NCBI GenBank assembly: GCA_950097015.1
Contig: CATNEN010000030.1
Location: 1,473,001 to 1,537,000 of the forward strand
DNA length: 64,000 nucleotides
Source of the DNA: Macrostomum hystrix
Lineage: Eukaryota; Platyhelminthes; Macrostomidae
Direction of reading: 5' to 3'
Shown: piece by piece, positions 26,273 through 37,672 of the stretch
Layout of the letters: each line of letters starts with the position of its first letter
How positions within the stretch are numbered: the first letter of the stretch is position 1
Translations under genes and position numbers: made by a program
The notes under the pieces: generated by a model
Database searches by the model: none
What the model saw: the letters and a program-made list of their open reading frames with translations, nothing else
Told to the model about the DNA's origin: nothing

Positions 26273-28821
26273 TGTCACCGCAAGAGCTAGCCGTCTACGG
26301 CTACCCTCAAGCCGGCTATTACCCAACCCAGATCAGCCCACCAGTGCAGCAGCAGCAGCAGCAGCAGCAGCAGACACAGTTCGCTGCTCTCAGACCAAGC
26401 GATCAGGGCTACGACAGTGACAGCCACGAGACTCTACTGCAGCAGCAGCTGTACTCATACCACTTCCAGCCTCGTTTCCCGGCTCAGCCGCAGCCGCAGC
26501 AGCTCCGGCTGCAACTAGCAGCCTCGGCATCATCTACAACAGCTAAGCAGGCTAGTCCGGGCAGTTCAACAACCTGCGATTCGGCACGTGCCGAGTCGCC
26601 GGCCGACGCCCAACTGGCTGAGGTGACCAGCGATCTCGAGGGCTTAAGCCTGACAGGACAGCGCCACGTAGACATGGCGCTGAGCCAGACGTGAGTTCAT
26701 GATTTTTCTCTGCAAACTGACCGATTTCTGTTGCTAACTCGCCTCCCTGACCTCCCAGGATGGAAGTGGTTTGGCACCATCGGTTTTACCAGTTCTTCCG
26801 GCAGTTCGCGACAGACAACTGGTACCTGATCCCGGTGTTTGACCAGCCGGACGCTTGCCAGGCCGGTATCGGCAGGGCATAGTCGTGGCGCTATTTCAAA
26901 GATCAGGCCAAAGTGCGTTTCATTTGCACGGTGAGTGAATTAATTGACTTCTTTGAGCAGTTTGTTTATGGCGCGAAAATATGTTGTTAAAGGGATCTGT
27001 AGGGATGCAAATTTGATTAATAAAATATGCGTTTGCATGAAAACACTCTCGGATTTTTACTTAAGTAGTATGTAGAGAAACTGACTTGACTTTTCTTAAA
27101 CTTACTTAAGCGGAAGGTAAAATAGTAATATTTTTACAGCTTTTGAAGTATAACCATGAAGTCTAAATTAGTCGGCTCTAATCAAACAAGAAATAGATAT
27201 AACTGCTTTCGGGGTATATATAGGATGAGTCATGCTTGCAGATCAGGACCATAGATAGGTATCTAGGAAAGTAGATCGGTATCTAGGAAAGTAGATAGGT
27301 GACTAGGAAAGTAGATCGGTATCTAGGAAAGTAGATAGGTGACTAGGAAAGTAGATCGGTATCTGGGAAGTAGATAGGTGACTAGGAAAGTACAAGTATA
27401 ATAGATAGGTGTTTAGGAAAGTAGATCGGTATCTAGGAAAGTAGATAGGTGACTAGGAAAGTATATAGGTATCTAGGAAAGTATATAGGTATCTAGGAAA
27501 GTATATAGGTATCTAGGAAAGTATATAGGTATCTAGGAAAGTATATAGGTATCTAGGAAAGTATATAGGTATCTAGGAAAGTAGATCGGTATCTAGGAAA
27601 GTATATAGGTATCTAGGAAAGTATATAGGTATCTAGGAAAGTATATAGGTATCTAGGAAAGTAGATAGGTGACTAGAAAAGTAGATCGGTATCTAGGAAA
27701 GTAGATCGGAATCTAGGAAAGTAGATCGGTATCTAGGAAAGTAGATCGGAATCTAGGAAAGTAGATCGGCATCTAGGAAAATGGATCGGCATCTAGGAAA
27801 GTATATAGGTATCTAGGAAAGTAGATAGGTGAATAGAAAAGTAGATCGGTATCTCGGAAAGTAGATCGGTATCTAGGAAAGTAGATCGGTATCTAGGAAA
27901 ATAGATCGGTATCTCGGAAAGTAGATAGGTATCTAGGAAATTAGATAGGTGTTTAGGAAAGTAGATCGGTATCTCGGAAAGTAGATAGGTATCTAGGAAA
28001 GTAGATAGGTGTTTAGGAAAGTAGATCGGTATCTCGGAAAGTAGATAGGTATCTAGGAAAGTAGATAGGTGACTAGGAAAGTATATATGGATCTAGGAAA
28101 GTATATAGGTGTCTAGGAAAGTAGATCGGTATCTCGGAAAGTAGATAGGTATCTAGGAAAGTAGATAGGTTTTTAGGAAAGCAGATCGGTATCTAGGAAA
28201 GTAGATAGGTTTTTAGGAAAGCAGATCGGTATCTAGGAAAGTAGATAGGTGACTAGGAAAGTAGATCGGTATCTAGGAATGTAGATAAATATCTAGAATG
28301 TGCATCACTATATCATGCAGGGAAAATTGGATTGCAGCTACTCATTTCATTACTTTTAGATACTAAAAAGTGAGATTTGGTTCTGGTGAATTAATAATGT
28401 ATATTGACTTAAAAGAATTAAGCTAATGTTGTGTAATGTTAAATTCGCATCCACCCAGAGCTGCCAGAAGGCCTGGACAAGCATGGGCGGCCAGGTGGTG
28501 TTCTGGATCTTTCGCGACGCCGCTCGCAACATCGGCTGCGTCTATTTCAAGCTCTACGGCCAGAAGTGCACCGACTGCTCTCCGGAGTACTACGAGCACG
28601 CCATCTGGTACCAGGAGGAGGTGGAGAAGGTGGTCGAGAATCTCTACCAGCACGTCGGCCAGGTGTTCTACGGCTGCGAGGCACAGCGTCGCCGAATCGA
28701 TCGTCGGGCCGGCCAGCCGAGGAAGGAGCACAACACGGCCACGTGCCAGGCCTGCCAGGAGAATGTGTGCCGCATGGGCCAGGTGCTGCGCAAGAAGATG
28801 CGCACGGAGTCGACCGCCTGA
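26143..28821 (+). pseudogene. PolyQ / RTP-type 3CxxC zinc-finger protein with in-frame TAG
   Basis: Three exons: 26143-26690, 26759-26930 and 28459-28821, GT-AG, phases matching, 361 codons in total. Exon 1 is low-complexity, rich in Gln (two polyQ runs), Pro and Tyr. Exons 2 and 3 form a 3CxxC-type zinc domain like that of receptor-transporting proteins: WYLIPVFD, then YFKDQAKVRFICTSCQKAW across the intron, GCVYFKLYGQKCTDC, VEKVVENLYQHVGQVFYGC, and HNTATCQACQENVC as the final knuckle. RTP proteins bind other membrane proteins and help them leave the ER. One TAG (26880-26882) interrupts exon 2 in frame, just before SWRYFKDQ, while all flanking codons remain conserved. Options are a very young pseudogene, a null allele, a sequencing error (CAG to TAG), or read-through. 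Apart from this codon the gene looks functional. Confidence 0.75.
27252..28298. repeat. Minisatellite, 20-bp unit, 3CxxC gene intron 2
   Basis: About 52 units of GTAGATCGGTATCTAGGAAA. Main variants are GTATATAGGT, GTAGATAGGTGACTAGG and GTTTAGGAAA, and 60-80-bp blocks of variants are re-duplicated between 27900 and 28140. Confidence 0.96.
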
Positions 28822-30484
28822 GCTGCCAGCTGATTTTGGAACACTAACGGCGCTTATAGATAGATTTCTGGATTTGTCTTCTTGTAACTTTCTCCGCCTT
28901 ATTTTATTTTGTTGGTCGCCGCTTGACAATTTCTGTGTTAAAGCAAACGAATTTTTTAACACGAATTTCTCGCCATTGGCGCAACTGTAAAAAAATTCGT
29001 GAAAAACTTTTAAAGCTATGATTTTAGTTCGATTTTATGTATAAATTAGAAAGAACTAGAACAAACTAGAACTATGTTTCTAAGAAAATATTTCCGCACG
29101 AATTCAAACTTGATTGCTTTAACGAACTAAAGAAGGTTGTGCGCTAGCAGGTATTTTGTCTCTATCATTATCTTTGTGGTTTTTTATAGATTTTTTTTCA
29201 TGATATTTGTTTTTGAGTGTCAATGTAAGGAATCTTTGTGCGTATATTTTGCTCATTTTTATAGACCCTACGCGCCTACTCACCAGTAGCAATCTATGAA
29301 AAGAAAATGATTCTTCATTTACTGCATGCGATGTTGTGTCAACTTTTTTCGGTTTTCTTGACAAGGAGTGACACAAAACTTAACTTCCTTAGGAATTTGT
29401 AAGAGAAATGCTTAAAACTAGTTTATATACATTTCTAGTGAATGCTGTTTTTTTGCCAACACACAATGTGAAATCAGCTGTGTTATATTGTTCTAGTTAT
29501 GTAGAAAATTGTTTGCTCCCTAAATGTTATCAACACAATGCTTCCTAAAGGAAAAGCAAAGCAGACTGTTCATTACTCATAACATTTTAAACTTTGAATT
29601 ATGTGGCATCATCTTGTGTCATTTTTGTGTGAAATATTTACATTTATGCTTCTGCTTGTATATAAATGCCATCAACTATAATTGTTGTCAGTACCGTGTT
29701 ATTAATATTTAGACGAAGCATTATCGCTCATTTCCCTTCCCGCAGTCATTTAGTAGATCGGTCATTTGCCTTGCCCTCCAGAAGAGAAAGAAAGTGCCAC
29801 CTTAAACAGTCTTCTGCATTCGCGCTGTGTCGTCATCCGACCTATTTATGCAATCCATTTTATTCACTATCAAATTACTTTTCTCATGCTGCCTAGTGAT
29901 GCTTAGTAAGTGTACCATTTTTCGCTTAAAACTTAAATAAAAAACTAAAATAAATATCAACAGAAATAGTCCTATTTAGTTCTGTGTGCTCAAACGCAAC
30001 ATTTGCTAAAAAGTCACTCCATTTCTTTATACAACTAGAATGGCAATAGTAAATGCCTTTTTGCTACTTATAGTAGGCAATAAGAGAATTATCTAACAAC
30101 TACAACTAAAAGTGAACGATCTAACATTATAATATGACTCCAGGGCTGGTTAGTGTTTCTGCGCAGTGCGAGCTATGGGCTTAGTGAGGCTGGCTGCAGA
30201 CTTCCAACAACAAATGCCTTAATTTTCTTCTGCTAATTTCTATCGACCGATTTTTTTGCGAACTCGAATTATAATAATTATAAACTTAACCTGAGCTGAG
30301 TTTATGCTGTATGGTTAATTTATTCACTCAATGCTTGAATTGCTGTTTTAGTGGTACCTGAATGCTTAGCCTTATTTGAGATAAATTTTGTACAAAGCGC
30401 AAGCCTACACTTTGCAGGCTAAACTAAACCGATCACCTAAATTCAGTTTCTAGTGCGCTGTACTGCTATACTGCTATTACTGGA
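28822..30484. other. AT-rich spacer, no gene seen
   Basis: Follows the 3CxxC gene stop and should contain its 3' UTR. It is AT-rich single-copy DNA; short open frames here show no family signature. Confidence 0.5.
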
Positions 30485-31205
30485 AATGGAAATCAACTAA
30501 ATTGAACTAAACCAAAATTAACTGAACTAAACTGTCCTAAACTATACTGAACTGAACTAAACTGTACTAAACTATACTGAACTAAACTAAACTGAACTGA
30601 AATGAACTAAAAGTAACTAAACTGAAATGAACTGAACTAACATGAACTGAACTAAAATAAACTAAACTAAACTGAAATGAACTAAAATGAACTAAACTAT
30701 ACTGAACTAAACCAAAATGAACTGAACTAAACTAAACTAAACTGAACTGAACTAAACTAAACTAAACTGAACTAAACAAAACTGAACTAAACTAAACTAA
30801 ACTGAAATGAACTAAAATGAACTAAACTATACTGAACTAAACCAAAATGAACTGAACTAAACTAAACTAAACTGAACTGAACTAAACTAAACTAAACTGA
30901 ACTAAACTGAAATGAACTAAAATGAACTAAACTATACTGAACTAAACCAAAATGAACTGAACTAAACTAAACTAAACTGAACTGAACTAAACTAAACTAA
31001 ACTGAACTAAACTAAACTGAACTAAACTAAACTAAACTGAAATGAACTGAACTAAAATGAACTAAACTGAAATGAACTGAACTAAAATGAACTAAACTGA
31101 AATGAACTGAACTAAAATGAACTAAACTAAACTAAACTAAACTAAACCGAAATAAACTAAACTGAACTAAAAAACAAAACGGAACTAAACTGAACTGAAC
31201 TAAAC
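30485..31205. repeat. Pentamer-based satellite (AACTA/AACTG)n
   Basis: Built from 5-bp steps AACTA and AACTG with occasional six-base steps. A block of about 105-130 bp, starting at AACTGAAATGAACTAAAATG and running through ACTATACTGAACTAAACC, is repeated three times (near 30670, 30805 and 30910), so a higher-order unit has grown from the pentamer. Confidence 0.93.
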
Positions 31206-31315
31206 AAATCAAAACTTTGCGAAAAAATGGAAAATGATAGACTAAGAAAAACTAAGAAATACTAAGCTAAAATAAACAGGCTGCTCTCAAACAGCCACAT
31301 CGAGCATGCATAATG

Positions 31316-31502
31316 CTATACATAAAGAAATGAAATTTCTGTCGCACTTATCGATTTTGACGATGAGAATTCCCCGGCCATAAAAAACTGGAGAAACCAA
31401 TCTTCCGGTTCTACGGGCTCGGCTGTTTTGAGTCGCCGAGTGCTCATGTGAAAATCAATTTCGGCGCTCGGTCCCCTGAGGCTGCCTTCGCTGGCCTGAA
31501 AA
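31316..31502 (-). other. Candidate orphan exon (minus strand)
   Basis: Immediately downstream of a strong acceptor on the minus strand (pyrimidine-rich tract then TTTTTTCAG at about 31503), a frame of about 60 codons runs to a stop near 31316. It starts ASEGSLRGPSAEIDFH and includes AEPVEPEDWFLQFF. Codon use looks gene-like and it is not repetitive. I do not recognise the family and found no certain partner exon; the ORF at 32572-32850 on the same strand is the only candidate. Confidence 0.25.
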
Positions 31503-31504
31503 AA

Positions 31505-31570
31505 GAAATAAGAGTGAGGGAGAGAGGGAGAGAGGGAGAGAGGGAGAGAGGGAGAGAGGGAGAGAGGGAA
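31505..31570. repeat. Purine microsatellite (GAGAGGGA)n
   Basis: GAGGGAGA repeats on the plus strand, which is a polypyrimidine tract on the minus strand directly in front of the candidate acceptor at 31503. Confidence 0.9.
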
Positions 31571-31721
31571 CATGGATTGGTTGATGGGAGATGATTGCTT
31601 GTGAAAGCCGATCTGTATAGGCATAAGATCCAAAGGAAAGCCTTTTGCGTCTACGATGCTGCATTGTGAAAGCTATTTTAAGCTAGCTAAAAGTGTCACT
31701 CTGTACTTTTGAAATTTCTAT

Positions 31722-32442
31722 TCTATGGAATGGAAATGGAATGGAAATGGAATGGAAATGGAATGGAAATGGAATGGAAATGGAATGGAAATGGAATGGA
31801 AATGGAATGGAAATGGAATGGAAATGGAATGGAAATGGAATGGAAATGGAATGGAAATGGAATGGAAATGGAATGGAAATGGAATGGAAATGGAATGGAA
31901 ATGGAATGGAAATGGAATGGAAATGGAATGGAAATGGAATGGAAATGGAATGGAAATGGAATGGAAATGGAATGGAAATGGAATGGAAATGGAATGGAAA
32001 TGGAATGGAAATGGAATGGAAATGGAATGGAAATGGAATGGAAATGGAATGGAAATGGAATGGAAATGGAATGGAAATGGAATGGAAATGGAATGGAAAT
32101 GGAATGGAAATGGAATGGAAATGGAATGGAAATGGAATGGAAATGGAATGGAAATGGAATGGAAATGGAATGGAAATGGAATGGAAATGGAATGGAAATG
32201 GAACTGGAATGGAAATGAATGAACTGGAATGGAAAATGGAATGGAAATGGAAATGGAAATGGAATGGAAATGGAATGGAATGGAATGAAATGGAATGGAA
32301 ATGGAATGGAAATGGAATGGAAATGGAATGGTGGAAATGGAATGGAAATGGAATGGAAATGGAATGGAAATGGAATGGAAATGGAATGGAAATGGAATGG
32401 AAATGGAACTGGAAATGGAATGGAAATGGAATGGAAATGGAA
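31722..32442. repeat. Satellite-like array, 11-bp unit TGGAATGGAAA
   Basis: About 65 units of TGGAATGGAAA. The first 470 bp are essentially perfect; the last 230 bp have TGGAAC, TGGTGG and shortened variants. Because 11 is not a multiple of 3, all forward frames read the same 11-residue cycle and all remain open. The TGGAA step is the same as in human satellite III, probably by convergence. Confidence 0.97.
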
Positions 32443-32571
32443 ATAGTCCAATGAGATGCAAAGTGGTAAAATTGAATGCCACAGCTCCCACAGTGGGACG
32501 GTTATAGTCAGGAAATGCCCACGCATGCAGTAAATTGTGTCCGCAAACTCCAAGATTGGATTTTGCATTCC

Positions 32572-32850
32572 CTACCCGTAGGCAAGCTTAGGGCATAATT
32601 CTCCTCTTTTCCCTAAAATTCGCCTAGAGTTGTCCATCATAGAAACGTTCCTACCCATCCTCGCTTTCTCTTCAACTTTCTCTCTCCCGTCGCCTCCCGT
32701 CTTGATCAGGCAGTCCTCCCACATCTCGCAGTCGCAGCAGTCGACAGTATTTTCGCGCACACAAGCGAGACTTCCCATCGGTCTGATATCGCCTTCGAAT
32801 CCGTCGGGATCTGGCGTTTGACTTGATGAAAAAAAGCTTCCGTTTAATTT
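32572..32850 (-). other. Candidate Cys-rich ORF / exon (minus strand)
   Basis: A non-repetitive minus-strand frame of about 85-90 codons. It reads QTPDPDGFEGDIRPMGS, then a cysteine cluster CVRENTVDCCDCEMWEDC, then a lysine/arginine-rich tail, and stops at 32572. The only ATG-initiated version starts at 32778, after the acidic part, so if real it would be an internal or terminal exon with its acceptor near 32840-32850. No domain recognised and no clear link to the carbonic anhydrase gene that starts on the other strand 700 bp away. Confidence 0.22.
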
Positions 32851-33545
32851 TCCCGACTTTCAAAACTTTCCTTTCATTAGAAAGCTGAAAAAAATAATCT
32901 ACATTTTAGTCAAAGAAAGTTTGTCTGCCTGTTTTAGCTTGTTAACTGTTTAAGAACAGAATAAAAAATGTATTTTCCAAGAAACAAACGGTTTACCCAA
33001 ACTTAACTTCCCCAACTTAAATTTGATTGTCTGAATTTCGAGTGCCTGGATTTTGACTGCCTGAGAATTTTGACTGCCTAAATTTTAACTTCGAGACTTG
33101 CCAAGTTTCAGAGTGGAATAGATTTTCCGTGGCGTCTTCTTTAAATTCTTGGAAAACAAATACGAAAAGTTAAGTTTTGTCGATTTTTTGGGACAAAACG
33201 TCTGTTGATGACTAAGCTAAATGCTGCAGGGCTTCTATTGGCCAGCTATTTGGGATCAATAATCTGGGATGGCCTCGACCTCACAAAATTTTTCCCGTCT
33301 CGTCTTGTCTCCCTCCTACCCACCTCACCGCTGCATGCACGGGGCCTACCCATAGATGCTGTTCTTATTGGCCAACTGTAGTTACTGCCAGGACTGTTCT
33401 AGCCGAGCTTGAAGAGAGAGTGAAGCAGAAGGAGGCAGAATAGAGTGTACAATCTTCGCCTCACAGTTTCATCGAGGCCTCAATGAAGTAAGATAAAAAG
33501 AGAACAACAGAATCTTCCTCAAAAACATCGCTTGTAAAGAAAGCC

Positions 33546-35730
33546 ATGTCGAAGTCCCAGCTGTTGCTGCTGCTGCTGCTGCCGCTGCTGCTGCAGCTGT
33601 TGAGCTTAGCCTCGGCTGGGGATCCCGTTCAGTGGGGCTATGACAAAGCCGACGGGCCCTCGGCCTGGCCGGGCCTCTACAAGCGCTGGTGCTCGGGCAG
33701 AAAACAGTCGCCCATTGATTTGGACTCGGCGAAGGCTGTCTATGACGATTCACTGGACACTTACACCATTAGCGAGCCGGAGTATGCCAAGAGAAATTAC
33801 ACCATTATCAACGATGGGCACAAAGGTGAGTCACTTTTATCATAAAGATCATTAGATGCAGGTCTTTGTTTGCAAGATCATTGGATGCAGGGTCTTTGTG
33901 TACAATATCCTTTAATACAGGGTCTTTGTGTATAAGACTTTTAGAAACAGTATTTGTTTTCAAAATCATTAGATCCAGGCATTTGTTTGCAAGATCATTG
34001 GTTGCAGGGTATTTGTGTACAAGATCATTGGATATAAGGTTTATAGTCTAGTTTATAATGTATCCGTACTCTCCATAGACACTATCTGATCTCTCCCCCC
34101 GCAGTGCTGGTTGAGTTCGAGAATCTGCCGGTGAATCTCAGCCTGAATAAGCACGAGCGCGAGTGCTTCAGGCCGCACCACGTGCATTGGCACTGGGGCG
34201 ACAAAAACAATGTCGGCTCCGAGCACTGGCTGGATGGCCGGCAGTACCCGATGGAGGTTTGTGCTAAATTATTTTGAAAATTATACATCATGGGGTGACT
34301 ACTCGTCAGTAGCCAGTTCTGAATTTACGATTTGAAAAAATTAGCTGGCGATCGTGGCGCCATACGGTCTAATTCGGTTTAGCGAAATTTTTATCTATCT
34401 TGGGACCATAGACATTTAATATAGTTCAGGTCATTGAGCTTAAATACAGTTTAGGCCATAGACGTTAAATACAGATTTGTCGATAGACGTAAAATACAGC
34501 TCAGTCGATGCACAAAAAATAGATATTTTCCTAAAATACAAACTTGCAGGGTCACATTGTTATGTGGGACTGCCGTTTCTGGGACTCGTTCGCCGAGGCA
34601 GCACACGGAATCGACGGCCTGGCCGTTCTTGGCGTGTTCTACGAGGTTCGGCACTACAATCATTCATGAGTGCACTGTCTCACATTTTGAGACTTTCAGA
34701 TTTAGTCCGTGTAATAAAGTGCGGCTGTAATTTTAAATAATTTTAAACAGATCGACAACAGCGTCCAACTTAGTCCCGACCGCGGCATCGGCGAGATCAT
34801 CAGCTTCTTCGACCGGCCGCTGGTGTCCAGTTGCGACGAGTGCGTCAAAAAGGACTACAATAATCCTGGCGTGTCCATGCCAGCCTTCAGCATCAAGGAG
34901 CTGCTGCCGAAGGACATGACGAGCTACTTCGTGTACTACGGCTCGCTGACAACACCGGACTGTCGCGAGAATGTCATGTGGACTGTGTTCCGCCAACCAA
35001 TCAAAATTCCACAGAGCGCGGTGAGAAGCTCATGGTTTAAATATTTCGAGAATATAATATTATTAATAATGGATCACACCTGCCCCCACTGGGCACAGCC
35101 GCAGCTATTGCGCGGCGCATCTGAAGGCTGCGTACGGCTGTTCAGTCCACGGACTGGGGGACGCCACACCCATCCTCAATTATCCCAGCTGATGCTGCTA
35201 CCCATTTAACAGCTGGGTGAACTGGAGTGTCTTGCTCAATCGGACACAAATAGACTCTTTTGGAATGAGACTCGAACTCGCGACCTCTCTAACTAGATTC
35301 AAAACACAGTTAAAATCAAATACGGTACTGAATCCAATGTGCTCAGTATTTTAAAGAGCTTTATTAGCACTTATTATTGTTTCTCATTCTTTTTTTGCAA
35401 ACAAAGGCACCTGTTTGAACACACCCGCCTACTCATCAGTAGTATGCAAAGCACCCGCCCGAAATCCAACCCTCACAACAGATGGACAAATTCCGCAACC
35501 TGTCGATGCCCTTGAACAGCAGCTCGGGGCAGCGGCGTCGGATGGTGAACAATTTCCGCGGCCCTGTGCCACTGAATCCGACCGACCCGATCGGCGCGCG
35601 TCGCCAGCTGTCGCGCTCATTCGCCAGCCTTGTCGGCGGCGCCAGCCAGCTGCGGGCAGCCCGGAGCCCGTTTGAGCTGGCTTTTCTAACTATCTGCAGC
35701 AGCTTTGCCGGAGTTCTGATGCTTCGCTGA
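33546..35730 (+). CDS. Secreted/GPI-anchored alpha carbonic anhydrase, five exons
   Basis: Zinc enzyme interconverting CO2 and bicarbonate outside the cell. Exons: 33546-33825, 34105-34256, 34550-34645, 34751-35020 and 35482-35730. All junctions are GT-AG and in phase; 348 aa. A leucine-rich signal peptide (about residues 4-24) comes first. The three zinc histidines are present in HVHWHWG and MEGHIVMW, the catalytic glutamate in that last motif, the gatekeeper Thr in YYGSLTTPDC, and the proton-shuttle His in INDGHK, so the enzyme should be active. KQSPIDL and GSEHW are further signatures. The C-terminal tail ends in a hydrophobic segment (FELAFLTICSSFAGVLML) with only one Arg after it, as expected for a GPI-anchor signal (CA4/CA15 type). 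The exon 3 donor (GAG/GTTCGG) is weak. Intron 1 has a 30-bp minisatellite and intron 4 a SINE. Confidence 0.95.
33845..34045. repeat. Decayed minisatellite, ~30-bp unit, CA intron 1
   Basis: Six or seven divergent copies of AGATCATTGGATGCAGGGTC plus TTTGTGTACA. Much more diverged than the other arrays. Confidence 0.8.
35071..35300 (-). mobile_element. tRNA-derived SINE, reverse copy, CA intron 4
   Basis: Same family as 5152-5391, inverted. Reading the minus strand: a B-box-like GCGAGTTCGAGTCTC, GAGCAAGACACTCCAGTTCA, CCAGCTGTTAAATGGGTAGC, GTCCCCCAGTCCGTGGACTG and a 3' end CAGATGCGCCGCGCAATAGC. The A box is not clear, so the tRNA head appears truncated or decayed. Confidence 0.85.
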
Positions 35731-36237
35731 ACAATGACAATCTTTGAACGGCGAATGACCGACTTTTCGACATTGAAATAAGTTAGCAAAAAATACTACA
35801 ATTTCGACTCCATTTTCTAGATAATATCCTATTCTATTTCTAAATAATATAACATTTTAGCCATAATGAGTGTTTTGTTCTAGAAATTAACTCAGTGGTT
35901 ACAATCAAACTAATTCTTGATCGTAGTGAAGTTTTCAGCTTAAAAAAACGGATTTTGTTACATTTTTCTGCAGTGTACATATGCACTTGTAGCAACTTAA
36001 TATTTATCCCCGTTTCATAATCTCCAGCTGTATATGTACCTACATTAATTAGAAACAGTGCAATCTTTGGCACAGAGTTCTCAGTTACGAGCGAAAAATT
36101 CTTAAAATTTAATTTTTTAATCTCATATTTAACTATGCCATCTCAAAACTCTACAAGGCTTACATACAGTCTTTTTACTTTTTGGCTAACTTTTTTAAAC
36201 TGGATTAGTGCAGGGTGTGACGCTATTAAATAAATTT
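35731..36237. other. Spacer 3' of carbonic anhydrase
   Basis: AT-rich single-copy DNA that should contain the carbonic anhydrase 3' UTR. Nothing else recognised. Confidence 0.5.
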
Positions 36238-37672
36238 GTGACACGAATGAGGAAGGGTGTGATACTATTGAAGAAGGGTGTGATACTATTGAAGAAGGGT
36301 GTGATACTATTGAAGAAGGGAATGATACGGATGAGGAAGGGTATGGTACAAATGAAGAAGGGTATGGTACAATTGAAGAAGGGTATGGTACAATTGAAGA
36401 AGGGTATGGTACAATTGAAGAAGGGTATGGTACAATTGAAGAAGGGTGTGGTACAATTGAAGAAGGGTGTGGTACAATTGAAGAATGGCATGGTACAATT
36501 GAAGAAGGGTGTGGTACAATTGAAGAAGGGTATGATACGAATGAAGAAGGGTGTGATACGATTGAAAAGGGTGTGATACGATTGAAAAGGGTGTGATACG
36601 ATTGAAAAGGGTGTGATACGATTGAAAAGGGTGTGATACGATTGAAAAGGGTGTGATACGGATGAGGAAGGGTGTGATACGATTGAAGAAGGGTGTGATA
36701 CGAATGAAGAAGGGTGTGATACGAATGAAGAAAGGTGTGATACGAATGAAGAAGGGTGTGATATGAATGAAGAAGGGTGTGATACGAATGAAGAAGGGTG
36801 TGATACGAATGAAGAAGGGTGTGATACGAGTGAAGAAGGGTGTGATACGAATGAAGAAGGGTGTGATACGAGTGAAGAAGGGTGTGATACGATTGAAAAG
36901 GGTGTGATACGATTGAAAAGGGTGTGATACGATTCAAAAGGGTGTGATACGATTGAAAAGGGTGTGATACGATTGAAAAGGGTGTGATACGATTGAAAAG
37001 GGTGTGATACGATTGAAAAGGGTGTGATACGATTGAAAAGGGTGTGATACGATTGAAAAGGGTGTGATACGATTGAAAAGGGTGTGATACGGATGAGGAA
37101 GGGTGTGATACGATTGAAAAGGGTGTGATACGGATGAGGAAGGGTGTGATACGATTGAAAAGGGTGTGATACGGATGAGGAAGGGTGTGATACGAATGAA
37201 AAGGGTGTGATACGGATGAGGAAGGGTGTGATACGTTTGAAAAGGGTGTGATACGGATGAGGAAGGGTGTGATACGATTGAAAAGGGTGTGATACGGATG
37301 AGGAAGGGTGTGATACGATTGAAAAGGGTGTGATACGATTGAAAAGGGTGTGATACGATTGAAAATGGTGTGATACGATTGAAAAGGGTGTGATACGATT
37401 GAAATGGTGTGATACGATTGAAAGGGTGTGATACGATTGAAAAGGGTGTGATACGATTGAAAAGGGTGTGATACGATTGAAAATGGTGTGATACGATTGA
37501 AAAGGGTGTGATACGATTGAAAAGGGTGTGATACGATTGAAAAGGGTGTGATACGATTGAAAAGGGTGTGATACGATTGAAAAGGGTGTGATACGGATGA
37601 GGAAGGGTGTGATACGATTGAAAAGGGTGTGATACGGTTGAAAAGGGTGTGATACGATTGAAGAAGAGCGTG
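36238..37672. repeat. Minisatellite, 20-23-bp unit
   Basis: About 68 units centred on GGGTGTGATACGATTGAAAA. Types replace one another along the array: GAAGAAGGGTATGGTACAATT at the left, GAATGAAGAAGGGTGTGATAC in the middle, and the 20-bp form with interspersed GGATGAGGAAG on the right. Both strands have long spurious open frames. Confidence 0.96.

Noticed and set aside
26860-26890. Tiny intron that would remove the TAG in exon 2 of the 3CxxC gene
   Set aside because: The only nearby GT..AG pair (GTATCGGCAG) is 10 bp, too short to splice, and does not include the stop.
31693-32568. Repeat proteins EMEWKWNGNG and its antisense in several frames
   Set aside because: An 11-bp array gives the same residue cycle in every forward frame; artefact.
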